A stretch of DNA of 35,547 nt from Deltaproteobacteria bacterium (GTDB lineage: Bacteria; Desulfobacterota; BSN033; WVXP01). The notes beneath the pieces were generated by a model. It did no database searches, was not told the DNA's origin, and saw only the letters and a program-made list of their open reading frames with translations. The position numbers were made by a program, and so were the translations under genes. Below are positions 8,701-16,518 of this stretch, piece by piece. The stretch spans positions 1-35,547 of the forward strand of contig JAFDHF010000043.1 of assembly GCA_019308905.1 (NCBI GenBank). The letters run 5' to 3'. Within the stretch, counting starts at the first letter, position 1. Every line of letters begins with the position of its first letter.

Positions 8701-8953
8701 AATACGAAACCACGGCACAGATCACGAAACCCTCATCGCCACAATCGCCGAGGAGGACTATTTTGGCGAAATGGCCCTCTTCGAGGATAAACCCCGGTCA
8801 GCCACGGTCAAGACCGATACCGAGGCCAAGCTGCTGGTCCTGGGGAAGCTCGAATTCGAGGAAATCATGCGCGAGTTTCCTCAGATCTCGATAAACATCT
8901 GCCGCGTCTTCAGCCAGCGCATACGGGAGTTGCAGAAAAAATTCCTGAGTTGA
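5747..8953 (+). CDS. ATP/ADP-translocase-like membrane protein with HEAT repeats and a C-terminal cyclic-nucleotide-binding domain
   Basis: The 1068-residue protein has three parts. Residues 1 to about 430 hold about 12 hydrophobic helices resembling the nucleotide-transporter/MFS family (FWNICNDLFDTRQSKRLFPL and AAGILGRILGSF match that pattern). Residues of about 440-920 are tandem HEAT-like helical repeats (for example NPAVRRAAVSALALE and STDVREAAFHRIV). Residues 927-1068 form a cyclic-nucleotide-binding domain: EGEPGDTMFLIISGKVSVI and then FGEMALFEDKPRSATV, which includes the Glu and Arg that hold the cyclic phosphate. The ATG at 5747 has only a weak ribosome site; TTG at 5717 is in frame. 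Regulation of transport or assembly by cAMP or cGMP is inferred. Whether nucleotides are really transported is unknown, since HEAT-containing relatives may be signalling scaffolds. Confidence 0.85.
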   Translation: MRPPLRILTTLLDIRPEENSPFGWAGGLMFLILFSEMLFANFTDTAFIKRFGVEYLPHMFVIDAVLVFFVMDMIRGLAGRYTATTLLTRIFVIFTLIEILCRILILFDLRYLYPVMYILRQQFNGVMLVVFWNICNDLFDTRQSKRLFPLITAAGILGRILGSFSTAPLSRVTAPDNLLLVSAGLLVMGALATRRIGRLFPPPIALPGTRDSKGKGWSSPIAGFREMSVLAKGSLLFVLLAAIRILPNVAGPMFDFQYSVILDKSFASEGGLIQFYATIRGVLSIIAFVVLLFVGKVYTRVGIPNALLFRPANYFLVFSLLLFRSDILVGIYGRISISVLTTTMHNPANHIMINLFPDKVRAKIRPILQVAARAGSLLGSLILLGLETFIQASYFSIFGLFFVALWILVTLRLKKNYSTFLLETVLEKQVDLRELEEIDFTVLVQDSETLNRLLRGLDEEKGAAAALCARILAEARYPALGEAILSALPGKDPAVQIELLDLLRPEDRPAVVPALVQIAETAPPRLRPYLVGTVGRLAPKENLDFLRRMASTDQETVQAEAVVGLFHAGMAKEASPLLMKWLESRNPEDLLLGIRTAARTGDRGLDTHLYAILEREKDSAAQAEALDALGLLDVPGRDQRIMPWLQDPNPAVRRAAVSALALESEKSLQGAIQMLGDESTDVREAAFHRIVQVGKAAVPFLLRSLNSPKRDLKDGILRLLGELDVKDVELSGFITGEMHSVCENLRSIEQIRDLEETPALGLLVRHLEDENDDAFFTIFRILEVQGGGNKMRTIYRGVRAGGREKANALEALEDALHPGLSRVLIPLLDDLPIQEKLRTAQKYLAVAAGKQPGLLAVLTDLLGSEDPVTRMCAAYVIGERKIEDLGQKLQVLRSDPEPTVRETAELSLERFSPMDHDERRSSMLSTMDKMIHLKKIYIFSDLQVKELAAIGSVAVEKDYPKDEIVVKEGEPGDTMFLIISGKVSVIRNHGTDHETLIATIAEEDYFGEMALFEDKPRSATVKTDTEAKLLVLGKLEFEEIMREFPQISINICRVFSQRIRELQKKFLS

Positions 8954-8996
8954 ACCACCGCAGGAGAGGCCCTTCTGCCAGGAGTGCCCCTCCCCT

Positions 8997-9761
8997 TCAA
9001 GTCCCGCGGATCTTGTATCCCGCCGCCATTGCCAGGGATCTGAACATGGCCGCCGCTCCTTCCCTCCTCATGCCGATCCTCCAGGCCGCCTTCCACTGTA
9101 TCGTAAAAAGCTCCCAGAACTCCCTGCTCTTCCTCGCCGTGCTGGTTATGCTGGCCTGATGTTTCCTCCTGATCGTGAGCGGCTCGGGAATATTGGCCAT
9201 CCGATGGTGTCTGGCGATTCTCACCCAGAGCTCGTAATCCTGCCAGATGAGCCCTTCGCCGTATAGACCTACCCCATCGAGTACGGCCTTCCGGATCATG
9301 ACCGAGCTATGAATGAAGGGATTGTCGACCCTCATGTACCTCCGTATGGCCTCATCCTCCTCCGGGAGAGCCTGCAGTCTCCTCCTGCCGGTGGCGGCGT
9401 CGACCTTCACACACCAGGTCCCCACGAGTCCGACCTCGGGGTGGGCGTCGAGGAATGAGACTTCCCTTTCGAATCTTTCAGGCAGAGACACATCGTCTCC
9501 GTCCATCCTGGCGATGTACTGGCCCGTGGAGACCCGGATGCCTCGGTTGAGGGCCGCTGACTGCCCCTGGTTGCTCTGATAGAAGACCCTGATCCTGGGA
9601 TCCCGATAGCCCTGGAGGATCAGAGGGGTATGATCAAGCGAACCATCATCGACGATGATGAACTCGAAATCCTCAAACGTTTGCCGGAGAATACTCTCCA
9701 CCGCATCAACCAGATATTCCTCCTCGTTGTAGACGGACATGACCACACTGACCCGAGGCAT
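8997..9761 (-). CDS. Family 2 glycosyltransferase
   Basis: This is a 254-residue GT-A fold inverting transferase that moves a sugar from a nucleotide donor. It starts VSVVMSVYNEEEYL, with the nucleotide-binding VDDGS at residues 38-41 and the metal-binding DGDD at 87-90. An acceptor-side WQDYELWVR motif lies near 180. There is no membrane helix, so the enzyme is cytosolic or peripheral. The ATG at 9761 has AAAGGATGA upstream, and that sequence contains the stop of the phosphatase gene, so the two are translationally coupled. It converges with the large membrane protein gene ending at 8953. Its acceptor is likely a surface glycan, given the other glycosyltransferases nearby. Confidence 0.92.
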   Translation of the reverse strand: MPRVSVVMSVYNEEEYLVDAVESILRQTFEDFEFIIVDDGSLDHTPLILQGYRDPRIRVFYQSNQGQSAALNRGIRVSTGQYIARMDGDDVSLPERFEREVSFLDAHPEVGLVGTWCVKVDAATGRRRLQALPEEDEAIRRYMRVDNPFIHSSVMIRKAVLDGVGLYGEGLIWQDYELWVRIARHHRMANIPEPLTIRRKHQASITSTARKSREFWELFTIQWKAAWRIGMRREGAAAMFRSLAMAAGYKIRGT

Positions 9762-9764
9762 GAT

Positions 9765-10373
9765 TCATCCTTTCGGGAGGTGACAGGTATCGTTCAACAG
9801 GCGGAGAATCGACCGGCCTTTTTCGATATCAACCACACTTATCGCCCCCAAGTCCTGGTCGAAACATCGAAACTTCGAGGGTTCCATTCTGAGGGCATCC
9901 AGAATGACCATGAGGTTCACGAAGTAATGGCCCACAACGACCACTGTCCCCTGCCGATGGCGCCTCCGGATGCGCCCCAGGCACTCTCTGACCCTGAGGC
10001 CCAAGCTGACAAGCGACTCCCCCCCGTAATCCTCGCTCCCCCTTTCAGGGTGGAGCCATTCTCTCTGCAGGTCCGGGTAGAATCCCAAGGCCTCCTCCCT
10101 CGTCAAACCCTCGAGACTTCCCCGGCTGAGCTCCTGGAGGGCTGAACTGGGAACAAGGGGGCAGCACCGGCCGTGCATGATGGCCTCTCCTGTCTCCAGG
10201 GCCCTGCTCAGAGGACTCGAGTAGACCGCATGGATTCTCTCCACCCGCAGGGCTTCCGCAACGGCACAGGCCTGCCGCCGGCCCAATTCCGTGAGGGCCA
10301 CGTCAGCCCTGCCCATGACGCGGCCCTCGCGGTTCCATTCCGATTCCCCGTGCCGGACCAGAATCAAACGCAT
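9765..10373 (-). CDS. Histidine phosphatase family protein (phosphoglycerate mutase-like)
   Basis: This is a branch-1 histidine phosphatase of 202 residues. The N-terminal LVRHGESEWN carries the phosphorylated His. An ELSRGSLEGLT segment supplies the acidic residue and VVGHYFVN the second catalytic His. Relatives dephosphorylate sugars, nucleotide intermediates or alpha-ribazole phosphate; the substrate here is not readable. ATG at 10373 gives the standard N-terminus; ATG at 10385 is in frame and also possible. It is coupled to the glycosyltransferase at 9761 with three bases between them, so a role in sugar-phosphate metabolism for glycan synthesis is plausible. A good promoter lies at 10410-10439. 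Confidence 0.9.
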   Translation of the reverse strand: MRLILVRHGESEWNREGRVMGRADVALTELGRRQACAVAEALRVERIHAVYSSPLSRALETGEAIMHGRCCPLVPSSALQELSRGSLEGLTREEALGFYPDLQREWLHPERGSEDYGGESLVSLGLRVRECLGRIRRRHRQGTVVVVGHYFVNLMVILDALRMEPSKFRCFDQDLGAISVVDIEKGRSILRLLNDTCHLPKG

Positions 10374-10409
10374 AGGACATCCCATGCCCACCAGGTTTCC
10401 AAAAGCCAA

Positions 10410-10439
10410 AATCTACCCCTCCCTTTAGCCGGATGTCAA
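10410..10439 (-). promoter_or_regulatory. Sigma-70 promoter for the histidine phosphatase-GT2 pair
   Basis: On the minus strand: TTGACA (10439-10434), an 18-nt spacer and TAGATT (10415-10410). The start near 10403 lies 18-30 nt before the candidate start codons. Confidence 0.55.
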
Positions 10440-11227
10440 CCGGCCCGCCGACCGCGAAGGGGTCACAGGCGGGTCGAGGTCGATCCTTGTCCGAGTTCCC
10501 CCTTGAAACGGGTTTCCCTCCTGGCATACTCTTAGGAAGAAGGAGGGACAAGAAGAGGAGTCCCCCTGTTCTGAGCGTCCTTTTGTTCGGGAGCCGGGCT
10601 GGAACGGGGATTGCCTGCCTGCCGGTCTCGACAGGGAAGCGACAAGAGACCTGCCTTTGAGAATCGGGGAATACCCCGACAAACAGACATCCTGGGGCAG
10701 TGCTTCGAAAATTGGGGAATCTCCTCTGGGAAGAACGATCTGCCGTGGCGATTTCCATCTATATGAAGAGAACCGGGGGTGAGTTCCAGACAGGCATGCT
10801 GGAGATCGCCAAATGGGTGGGCCTTCTCTGCCCCGCCCACCAGGTCGAGTTCCTGTATCATCCTTCGGAGAACCTCAACCCCGGAGACCTCAAGCACTGC
10901 AAGGCCGTGCCCCTCTCCCGCCCAGTCCGGGATCCGCTCCGGGACCTCTCGGCCGGTTCGGCCGCCAATGCCTCTCCATCCGTTCTCCTCTGGGGCCCTG
11001 AACCGCTGAGCGGTTTCTCGGCCCTCCCTGAAGACAGCAACGGATCCTCGAAGCCGTTTTCTACCCGTCTCGCGTTCTTTGCCGGATCCGGAAAAGGAGA
11101 GGCACCTCTCACCTTGATCCACGCAGACCCGAGGCCCACCGAGCCGACCATCGATCCGGTCCCACCCGATCCGACGGGTGGGATCTTCACGGGCTCCATC
11201 AAGGCGGACCACGATCCCCAACCCTCC
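10440..11227. other. 788-nt stretch without a convincing gene
   Basis: An open frame from a GTG at 10700 runs into the radical SAM gene and would add 176 residues to it. That translation is rich in Pro, Ser and Gly, lacks any recognisable domain, and has no good ribosome site. A 350-codon frame on the minus strand (10532-11584) overlaps the conserved radical SAM coding region and has the same unnatural composition. I therefore treat this stretch as noncoding or decayed sequence, but an N-terminal extension cannot be excluded. Confidence 0.5.
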
Positions 11228-12247
11228 ATGTGGCCCATCCACTCGAGAGGAGCCGAAATCACGGCCAATTTCGTGAGAGGCATTCTGGAGGGCAGATCCC
11301 CCTCTCCGAGGGCGTTTCTCTATCCCGTCATCGCCATGGTCGAGCCTACCCGCCGGTGCAACCTGGCCTGTCCCATGTGCCCGGTAGGGAGCGGGCGGAC
11401 CGGCAAGACAGAGGATATGCCCTTTGAGGGATTCCAAAAGGTCATCGACGAGTTGGCACCGTTTCTCATCCATCTGACTCTCCACAATTACGGTGAATCC
11501 TTTCTCCACAGGGAGATCTACTCCATGATCCGATACGCAAAAGACCGTGGCATACCGGATGTACATGTCTCCACGAACGGCCACTTCCTCGACCCCTCCC
11601 GGCTGGTCGACTCGGGTCTGGATCAGATCATGATCTCACTCGACGGGATCACCCAGGAGGTTTATGCGAGGTACCGCGTGAGAGGGAGACTCGATAGGGT
11701 GATCAAGAACATCCGGTCGCTCTCTCGGGAGAAGAAGAGAAGGCGGACCGGCAGGCCCCTGATGGAGCTCCAGTTCATCATAATGCGGCACAATCAGGAC
11801 CAGATAGAGGGGTTCCGGAAACTGGCGGCGGAACTCGGAGCCGACCGGATACGACTCAAGACCTTCAACCTTCAGATGTCAGGTCCAGAGGGTCATGATC
11901 GGGGACTAGAATTCCTCCCCACCAGGAGGGAATATACCCGCTATGAGGACACCCACGGCCTGATCCTCAAGAAGACTCTGGAGGAAAACCGGTGCAAGTG
12001 GCCCTGGGAGAGGGTAGTCATAGACAGCGACGGCCGGGTTGTCCCATGCTGCAATGACTTCAAGGCCGCCTATTCGATGGGGAATGTCTTTCACCAGTCC
12101 TTTGAAGAGATCTGGTTTGGAAGAAAATACAACAGGTTCCGAAAAAACATCCTCCGAAGATGGCGCAGGATTCCCCTCTGCGCCTCCTGTCCTGTCCCGA
12201 GCAGGAAGGACCTCAGTTTCGAGATAGTGGAGCTCACCGAGAAGTGA
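11228..12247 (+). CDS. Radical SAM / SPASM domain enzyme
   Basis: The protein has the radical SAM cluster motif CNLACPMC (Cys 44, 48 and 51 from the ATG at 11228), then HNYGESFLH and the SAM-contact segment VSTNGHFLD. The C-terminal SPASM region binds auxiliary iron-sulfur clusters: C-K-W-P-W, GRVVPCCNDF, and a final CASCPVP. Such enzymes modify peptides, or act on sugars and other small substrates; the lack of a short precursor peptide gene and the glycosyltransferase neighbours point to the second kind. The chosen start gives 339 residues, the usual family size. The frame stays open back to 10700, so the true start could be earlier. The next gene begins 15 nt downstream, so they are likely cotranscribed. 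Confidence 0.88.
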   Translation: MWPIHSRGAEITANFVRGILEGRSPSPRAFLYPVIAMVEPTRRCNLACPMCPVGSGRTGKTEDMPFEGFQKVIDELAPFLIHLTLHNYGESFLHREIYSMIRYAKDRGIPDVHVSTNGHFLDPSRLVDSGLDQIMISLDGITQEVYARYRVRGRLDRVIKNIRSLSREKKRRRTGRPLMELQFIIMRHNQDQIEGFRKLAAELGADRIRLKTFNLQMSGPEGHDRGLEFLPTRREYTRYEDTHGLILKKTLEENRCKWPWERVVIDSDGRVVPCCNDFKAAYSMGNVFHQSFEEIWFGRKYNRFRKNILRRWRRIPLCASCPVPSRKDLSFEIVELTEK

Positions 12248-12262
12248 ACAAGAGACTTCAGA

Positions 12263-13288
12263 ATGGCAGAATATGAAATACTCATCGTAAACCTCGAGGG
12301 ATACGGCAAGGGAGGACTCGGAACACTCGCCTACGATCTCCATGATCTGCTCGTCTCGGAGGGCATTCCCTCTCTCCTTGTCGCTTCCGGCAACCCGCGG
12401 GGCCTGCCAAACGTATCCCTATTGGAAGAAAACCGCTACGATCTGGTCCCCCCGGTGGTCCGGAAGCTCTCTGCAAGACACCGCCTAGTAGTGGGAAGAA
12501 ACGAGCTCGCCGCCCTCTCACCCTATCTCGATGATTTGGTCCTCATCACAGGGGGGACAGCCTATCTCCAGGAGTGGCTCAAAGCCCACCCCCGGAAGAC
12601 CGCCCTCGATTTCCTCCGGTCGAGGGATCGGCCCGGATCCCTCGTTTCACCCCGGATCGCCCGGGAAAAACTGGCCCTGGACAGGGCAACCAGGATCCTC
12701 TCCGCTCCCGGTCTGAACAGCCGCATCCTGAGCAAGGCGTATCCCGCCTTTGCCCACAAGATCTTCGAGGTTCCACAGATCTTTCGCAGGCTTAGGCCGA
12801 AAAACCCCTGGGGCGCACGGACAATCGATCTTATTGCCGTGGCACAATGGAAAGACAGAGGTGTCGACCGTGATGTGAAGGGGTACGATCTTCTGGTGGG
12901 AATACTCGAGCTGCTTCGAGGGAGGAACCTCCGAGTCGTCGTGGTAGGCGAGGTCCCCTTTCACGTGCAAGGCGCCGTCCATACCGGATGGATCGACCAC
13001 TCCGCCACACTCGAATTGATGGGCAAGGCCAAGGTCTTTGTCAGCCCTTCTCGGAACGAATGTTACAGCCAAGCTGTTGTGGAGGCCCTCCAGTTGGGCT
13101 GCAACGTAGTGCTGTCGAGGAACGTCGAGCCCCACGGTTTCTGCCACCCCCACCTCGTAGCCCGCTACGACCCGGAGAGTTTCTCCTCGAAGATCGAGAA
13201 AGCCCTTTTGAGGCGGTTCCCGAGCAGGCCGATGCCCTCACCCAAGGACTCGCTCGACCTCCTCATGTCGGTCATCGACACCCGGTGA
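12263..13288 (+). CDS. GT-B glycosyltransferase (family 4-like)
   Basis: The 341-residue protein has two Rossmann-like halves. The N-terminal half has a glycine-rich acceptor loop (LEGYGKGGLGTLAYDL). The C-terminal half has VVVVGEVPF and the donor-binding segment VFVSPSRNECYSQAVVEALQLGCNVV, which matches the family 4 E-x7-E region (here NECYSQAVVE). It carries no membrane segment. It follows the radical SAM gene closely on the same strand. Its last 51 nt overlap the tail-to-tail gene on the minus strand (13238-14593), and both reading frames look real over the overlap. Confidence 0.85.
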   Translation: MAEYEILIVNLEGYGKGGLGTLAYDLHDLLVSEGIPSLLVASGNPRGLPNVSLLEENRYDLVPPVVRKLSARHRLVVGRNELAALSPYLDDLVLITGGTAYLQEWLKAHPRKTALDFLRSRDRPGSLVSPRIAREKLALDRATRILSAPGLNSRILSKAYPAFAHKIFEVPQIFRRLRPKNPWGARTIDLIAVAQWKDRGVDRDVKGYDLLVGILELLRGRNLRVVVVGEVPFHVQGAVHTGWIDHSATLELMGKAKVFVSPSRNECYSQAVVEALQLGCNVVLSRNVEPHGFCHPHLVARYDPESFSSKIEKALLRRFPSRPMPSPKDSLDLLMSVIDTR

Positions 13289-14593
13289 GGCTGCCTCTGA
13301 ACGCCTTTCAAAATAGCCGTCCAGGTCTTGGAGAATCTTCTTCGCGATCCTGTACTTGTCAAAACGACAGTTGAGGGGGACCGGCTTGAGCCGGAGCATC
13401 CGCTGGAGGATTTCTCGAAACTCCTCCAGGTTCAGATCCTCTTCATGGATGACGGAAATATTCGCTTTCTGGACCTTGTCCAGCCGGGTCTCCTGCTCCT
13501 GGTGACCGTGCTCTTCAGGAATCAGGATCGCCTTGGAATCGGTGAGGAGAACCTCACTCAAGGTGTTGTAGCCGGCCCTGGCGATGACCAGAGAGGAGAC
13601 GTTGATAATATCCACAAGATTTGAAAGGAAATCGAAGAAATAGATGTGACTGTCGGAGAATCTCCTCACCATCTGCTCTTTCAGTGCCGGATCGAGGTAG
13701 GGGTCGATAACAAAAAACAGGCGGTACTGATTTTCCAGGCCGAGATCATAGAAGGCCTGAACCACGATTTCGGCGATTCTCAAGACCGAGCTTCTCCTGC
13801 CCAGAGAGACGAGGATGATCTCATGTCCCGATCCGTTGATACTCCGGTACGTCTCTTCTCTGGGTGCCAGTTCCTCGCGGGTCTTGACCGTGATCTTCCC
13901 CATGTACTGGATCTTTTTTCCCAGAGACTCGCGGTTTCCGAAGTAGGCCCGGTTGATATCGATAACCTCCCGATCCTCCATGACATATATGAAATCGTAC
14001 AGGTCCCCCACGTAGATCGATTCAGACATCTGCCGGCGATCGTTGAAAGGAGCTTCGATGAGGCTCGGGTTTCTGAGAATCCCCCGGCTTATGTGAACCA
14101 GGGCGAAACCCTCACTCTGCGGAATCTGTCGCCACTTCTTCAGGAGAAGGGGGATGATCTCGCCCCGCTGGCCCAGCATGTTATGCTCCACAATGAGCAC
14201 ATCCGGCCGGAAGGTGTTGAATGTCTCCTCGATGATCTTCTGGCGCAAATCACTGATCTCTTCAACCGAGCAGTTCTTGAGGTAGCGGGGACCGAGGAAA
14301 TAGGTATCGTTATCGATGTGAAATTTTATGGATGGAAGCTTGACTATCTCGATGCGGTTTTTCAGAAAAAGCTCGGGAACGCTCGTCCCGGAAACCACGA
14401 GAAAATCGATGTCGGGCCGGTGTTTTCTCATGGCCGTGATTACGGCGAGAGCCCGGAAGGCATGACCCAGGCCGATCGAATTGTGGGTGTAATAGAGAAT
14501 CCTCTTAAAACTCTCCACCTGATACCTCGACCCCTTCCGCCCCTGCCGGAGATCCCTCCGGTTCGGATCTATCATAGCACGGTCAGGTCCCAT
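13238..14593 (-). CDS. MurG/GT28-like predicted glycosyltransferase
   Basis: The 451-residue protein starts with the acceptor-loop motif LYYTHNSIGLGHAFRALAV, typical of the GT-B class related to MurG and UDP-glucuronosyltransferases. It continues with DVLIVEHNMLG and a C-terminal donor site: VIARAGYNTLSEVLLTDSKAILIPEEHGHQEQETR, which matches the GG/AG-x-N-T-x-x-E pattern of family 28. It is the last gene of the nine-gene minus-strand run. The ATG at 14593 sits one base after the TGA of the upstream glycosyltransferase, so translation is coupled; ATG at 14575 is an alternative. Its C-terminus overlaps the plus-strand glycosyltransferase by 51 nt. Confidence 0.83.
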   Translation of the reverse strand: MGPDRAMIDPNRRDLRQGRKGSRYQVESFKRILYYTHNSIGLGHAFRALAVITAMRKHRPDIDFLVVSGTSVPELFLKNRIEIVKLPSIKFHIDNDTYFLGPRYLKNCSVEEISDLRQKIIEETFNTFRPDVLIVEHNMLGQRGEIIPLLLKKWRQIPQSEGFALVHISRGILRNPSLIEAPFNDRRQMSESIYVGDLYDFIYVMEDREVIDINRAYFGNRESLGKKIQYMGKITVKTREELAPREETYRSINGSGHEIILVSLGRRSSVLRIAEIVVQAFYDLGLENQYRLFFVIDPYLDPALKEQMVRRFSDSHIYFFDFLSNLVDIINVSSLVIARAGYNTLSEVLLTDSKAILIPEEHGHQEQETRLDKVQKANISVIHEEDLNLEEFREILQRMLRLKPVPLNCRFDKYRIAKKILQDLDGYFERRSEAASPGVDDRHEEVERVLG

Positions 14594-14594
14594 G

Positions 14595-15794
14595 TCAAGA
14601 AGAATTACCGGAGAGACCGTTCGAGATCAGCCGGTACACCTCTTCCCACCCCTTCTTTTCTCTCGCCTCCGAGAAGTCACCGATTCTCCTGCGGGCCGCT
14701 CTTCCCATCTCCTTCGCCTCTGCCCGATGGTCCAGGAGATAACGAACCGCCTCCTCTATCTGAGCGGCGTCTCCGGGATCGACGAGGAGCCCGCTCTCCC
14801 GGTGGCGGATGATCTCGGGTATGGCCCCGGTTCTCGTGGCCACAATGGGCCTGGCCGCTGCCATGGCTTCCAGGAGAACGTTGGGGCAACCTTCGGAAAG
14901 CGAAGGAATCACGAAAACATCCATCTCCTTGAGGTAAGAACCCACGGAACCATGGGGCACAAAACCCGTAACATGGACACCCTCCGAACCGAACCTCGAG
15001 AGATACCGACTCTCAATCTCACGCTCGGCCTCCCTGAAATCCCCCACCAGAAGGAGAGAACAGGTTCGCTCCCTCCTGATCCTGCGGAAGGCTTTCAGAA
15101 GGTAAGGGAAACCCTTGGAGTGTTTGAAAAGCCCTGCCGTCCCGATCACAGGGCCTTCCAGCCCGGGAAGGGCAATGGAAGACACCCCTCCGTAGCCCGG
15201 GGGAATCGAATTGAATATGACTCGTGACTTGTGCATGACCGGAGTCAGGGCTTCGGCTTTAACAAGGAGATCATGAGCCACGGCGGTGACCATGTCGGCT
15301 TGGCGCAGTGCCGCCTCGAGAAATACGGCCTTTTCCGCCCCGAAGATGAACTGGTTGATGTCGTTTCCCCGGATGCTCAAGATGAATCTTCTCCTGTGGA
15401 CCCGCGCCAGGAGGCCGGCCACATAGCCCGTGGGATAGATGAAGAACGAATGGAACACATGGAAGCCGTGGCGCCGGTGAAGCCCGTCAAGACAGTGGTA
15501 CATGAGCCGGATAGCGAGGTTGTTCGGTGAATCCCACAGGCTGTCGCCGGGCAGATCCCTTTCCCTTCCGATGGAGAAACGATGGACTGCCACTCCCCCC
15601 TCAACGGTCGACTCGGCAATCTCATCGAGGAGTCCGGGCAGGCCCTCTTCCACATTGAGATGGGCAACATGAACCTCCCATCCCATCTCCGTCATGAATC
15701 CTGCCACCCGCTGGACCGCAAGGGCCAGTCCTCCCGAGAACACGGGCGGGTACTCCTGGGTGGTCATACAGACACGGAGGCGGGCTCCTCCCAT
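14595..15794 (-). CDS. Family 4 glycosyltransferase
   Basis: This is a retaining GT-B enzyme of 399 residues. The N-terminal half has EYPPVFSGGLALAVQRVAGFM. The C-terminal half has IGTAGLFKHSKGFPYLLKAF, VHVTGFVPHGSVGSYL, and the donor-site E-x7-E motif in PSLSEGCPNVLLEAMAAARPIVATR. It starts three bases after the PIG-L deacetylase stop and ends one base before the next glycosyltransferase. A GT4 next to a PIG-L deacetylase recalls N-acetylglucosaminyl transfer followed by deacetylation, as in GPI, mycothiol and bacillithiol pathways. The N-terminal motif is unlike BshA and a glycan role seems likelier. Confidence 0.92.
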   Translation of the reverse strand: MGGARLRVCMTTQEYPPVFSGGLALAVQRVAGFMTEMGWEVHVAHLNVEEGLPGLLDEIAESTVEGGVAVHRFSIGRERDLPGDSLWDSPNNLAIRLMYHCLDGLHRRHGFHVFHSFFIYPTGYVAGLLARVHRRRFILSIRGNDINQFIFGAEKAVFLEAALRQADMVTAVAHDLLVKAEALTPVMHKSRVIFNSIPPGYGGVSSIALPGLEGPVIGTAGLFKHSKGFPYLLKAFRRIRRERTCSLLLVGDFREAEREIESRYLSRFGSEGVHVTGFVPHGSVGSYLKEMDVFVIPSLSEGCPNVLLEAMAAARPIVATRTGAIPEIIRHRESGLLVDPGDAAQIEEAVRYLLDHRAEAKEMGRAARRRIGDFSEAREKKGWEEVYRLISNGLSGNSS

Positions 15795-15797
15795 CCC

Positions 15798-16457
15798 TTA
15801 CTCTCCTCCTCCACCGGTCAGGCCGGCAGGATTCAGCACCACGGGTATCTCCGCCCTGAAAGGCTCGGCCCTCTCCACACCGGAGTTCCGGCCGAAGTAG
15901 CGGGAGACCGCCTCGACCTGCGGCAGAATAAACCCTTGCTGGGATCCGTGACACCGGAGGGCCTGCAGCTTCCTGTGATATACTCCTGTGATATCCAGGA
16001 CGAACTCCGGGACGAAGCCGTAGGCCGAGGAAAAAGGATGGAAGTAGAGGATGTTGCGGCACTTCCAGGGAGGCAATTCGATATCCATCCGGGCACCTGA
16101 CAGGAAGAAGGCCCTGCGGACGAGTTCATGGGCACCCCGATGGTCGGGGTGAGCATCGTCCGCCCAATGGGTTATCAAGAAGTCCGGCTTGATCTGACGA
16201 ATCAATCCGACGAGCCGGAGAGACGCCTCCTCGTCCGCCGCAACGCCCCGTCCCGGCATGTCGAAGAAGTGGACATGGGCTGCCAGCACAGAGGCCGCGG
16301 CCTCGGCCTCTCTCCTTCGTGTCTCTCCATCGGCATACTTAGAGGTCTCGCCGTTTGAGAGATGGAGAATGTGCTTCGATATCCCTTCCATGGCCAGGAG
16401 ACCCCCACAGCCGATCTCCACGTCATCCGGATGAGCGCCGACGGCAAGAATCTTCAT
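15798..16457 (-). CDS. PIG-L family N-acetyl sugar deacetylase (LmbE-like)
   Basis: This zinc hydrolase removes the N-acetyl group from an N-acetylglucosamine conjugate. The 219-residue protein has the metal-binding AHPDD motif at residues 8-12 (MKILAVGAHPDDVEIGCGG) and a second metal and catalytic segment DDAHPDHRGAH. The ATG at 16457 is preceded by GAGAGGAA at ideal spacing, which excludes the longer frame start at 16487. Three bases separate it from the downstream GT4, so the two probably act in sequence on the same sugar. Sixty-one bases separate it from the GHKL ATPase gene upstream in the same operon. Confidence 0.93.
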   Translation of the reverse strand: MKILAVGAHPDDVEIGCGGLLAMEGISKHILHLSNGETSKYADGETRRREAEAAASVLAAHVHFFDMPGRGVAADEEASLRLVGLIRQIKPDFLITHWADDAHPDHRGAHELVRRAFFLSGARMDIELPPWKCRNILYFHPFSSAYGFVPEFVLDITGVYHRKLQALRCHGSQQGFILPQVEAVSRYFGRNSGVERAEPFRAEIPVVLNPAGLTGGGGE

Positions 16458-16518
16458 CCGATTCCTCTCCAGGCCGGGCAGAACCATCGATCCGGCCCTG
16501 CCACTGGAACTCCGCTGT

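Noticed and set aside
10532-11584. 350-codon minus-strand frame
   Set aside because: It overlaps the conserved radical SAM motif region on the other strand and shows no domain.
14595-16457. Bacillithiol-type BshA/BshB pair
   Set aside because: The PIG-L fits, but the glycosyltransferase N-terminus is unlike BshA, there is no bshC, and further glycosyltransferases follow.
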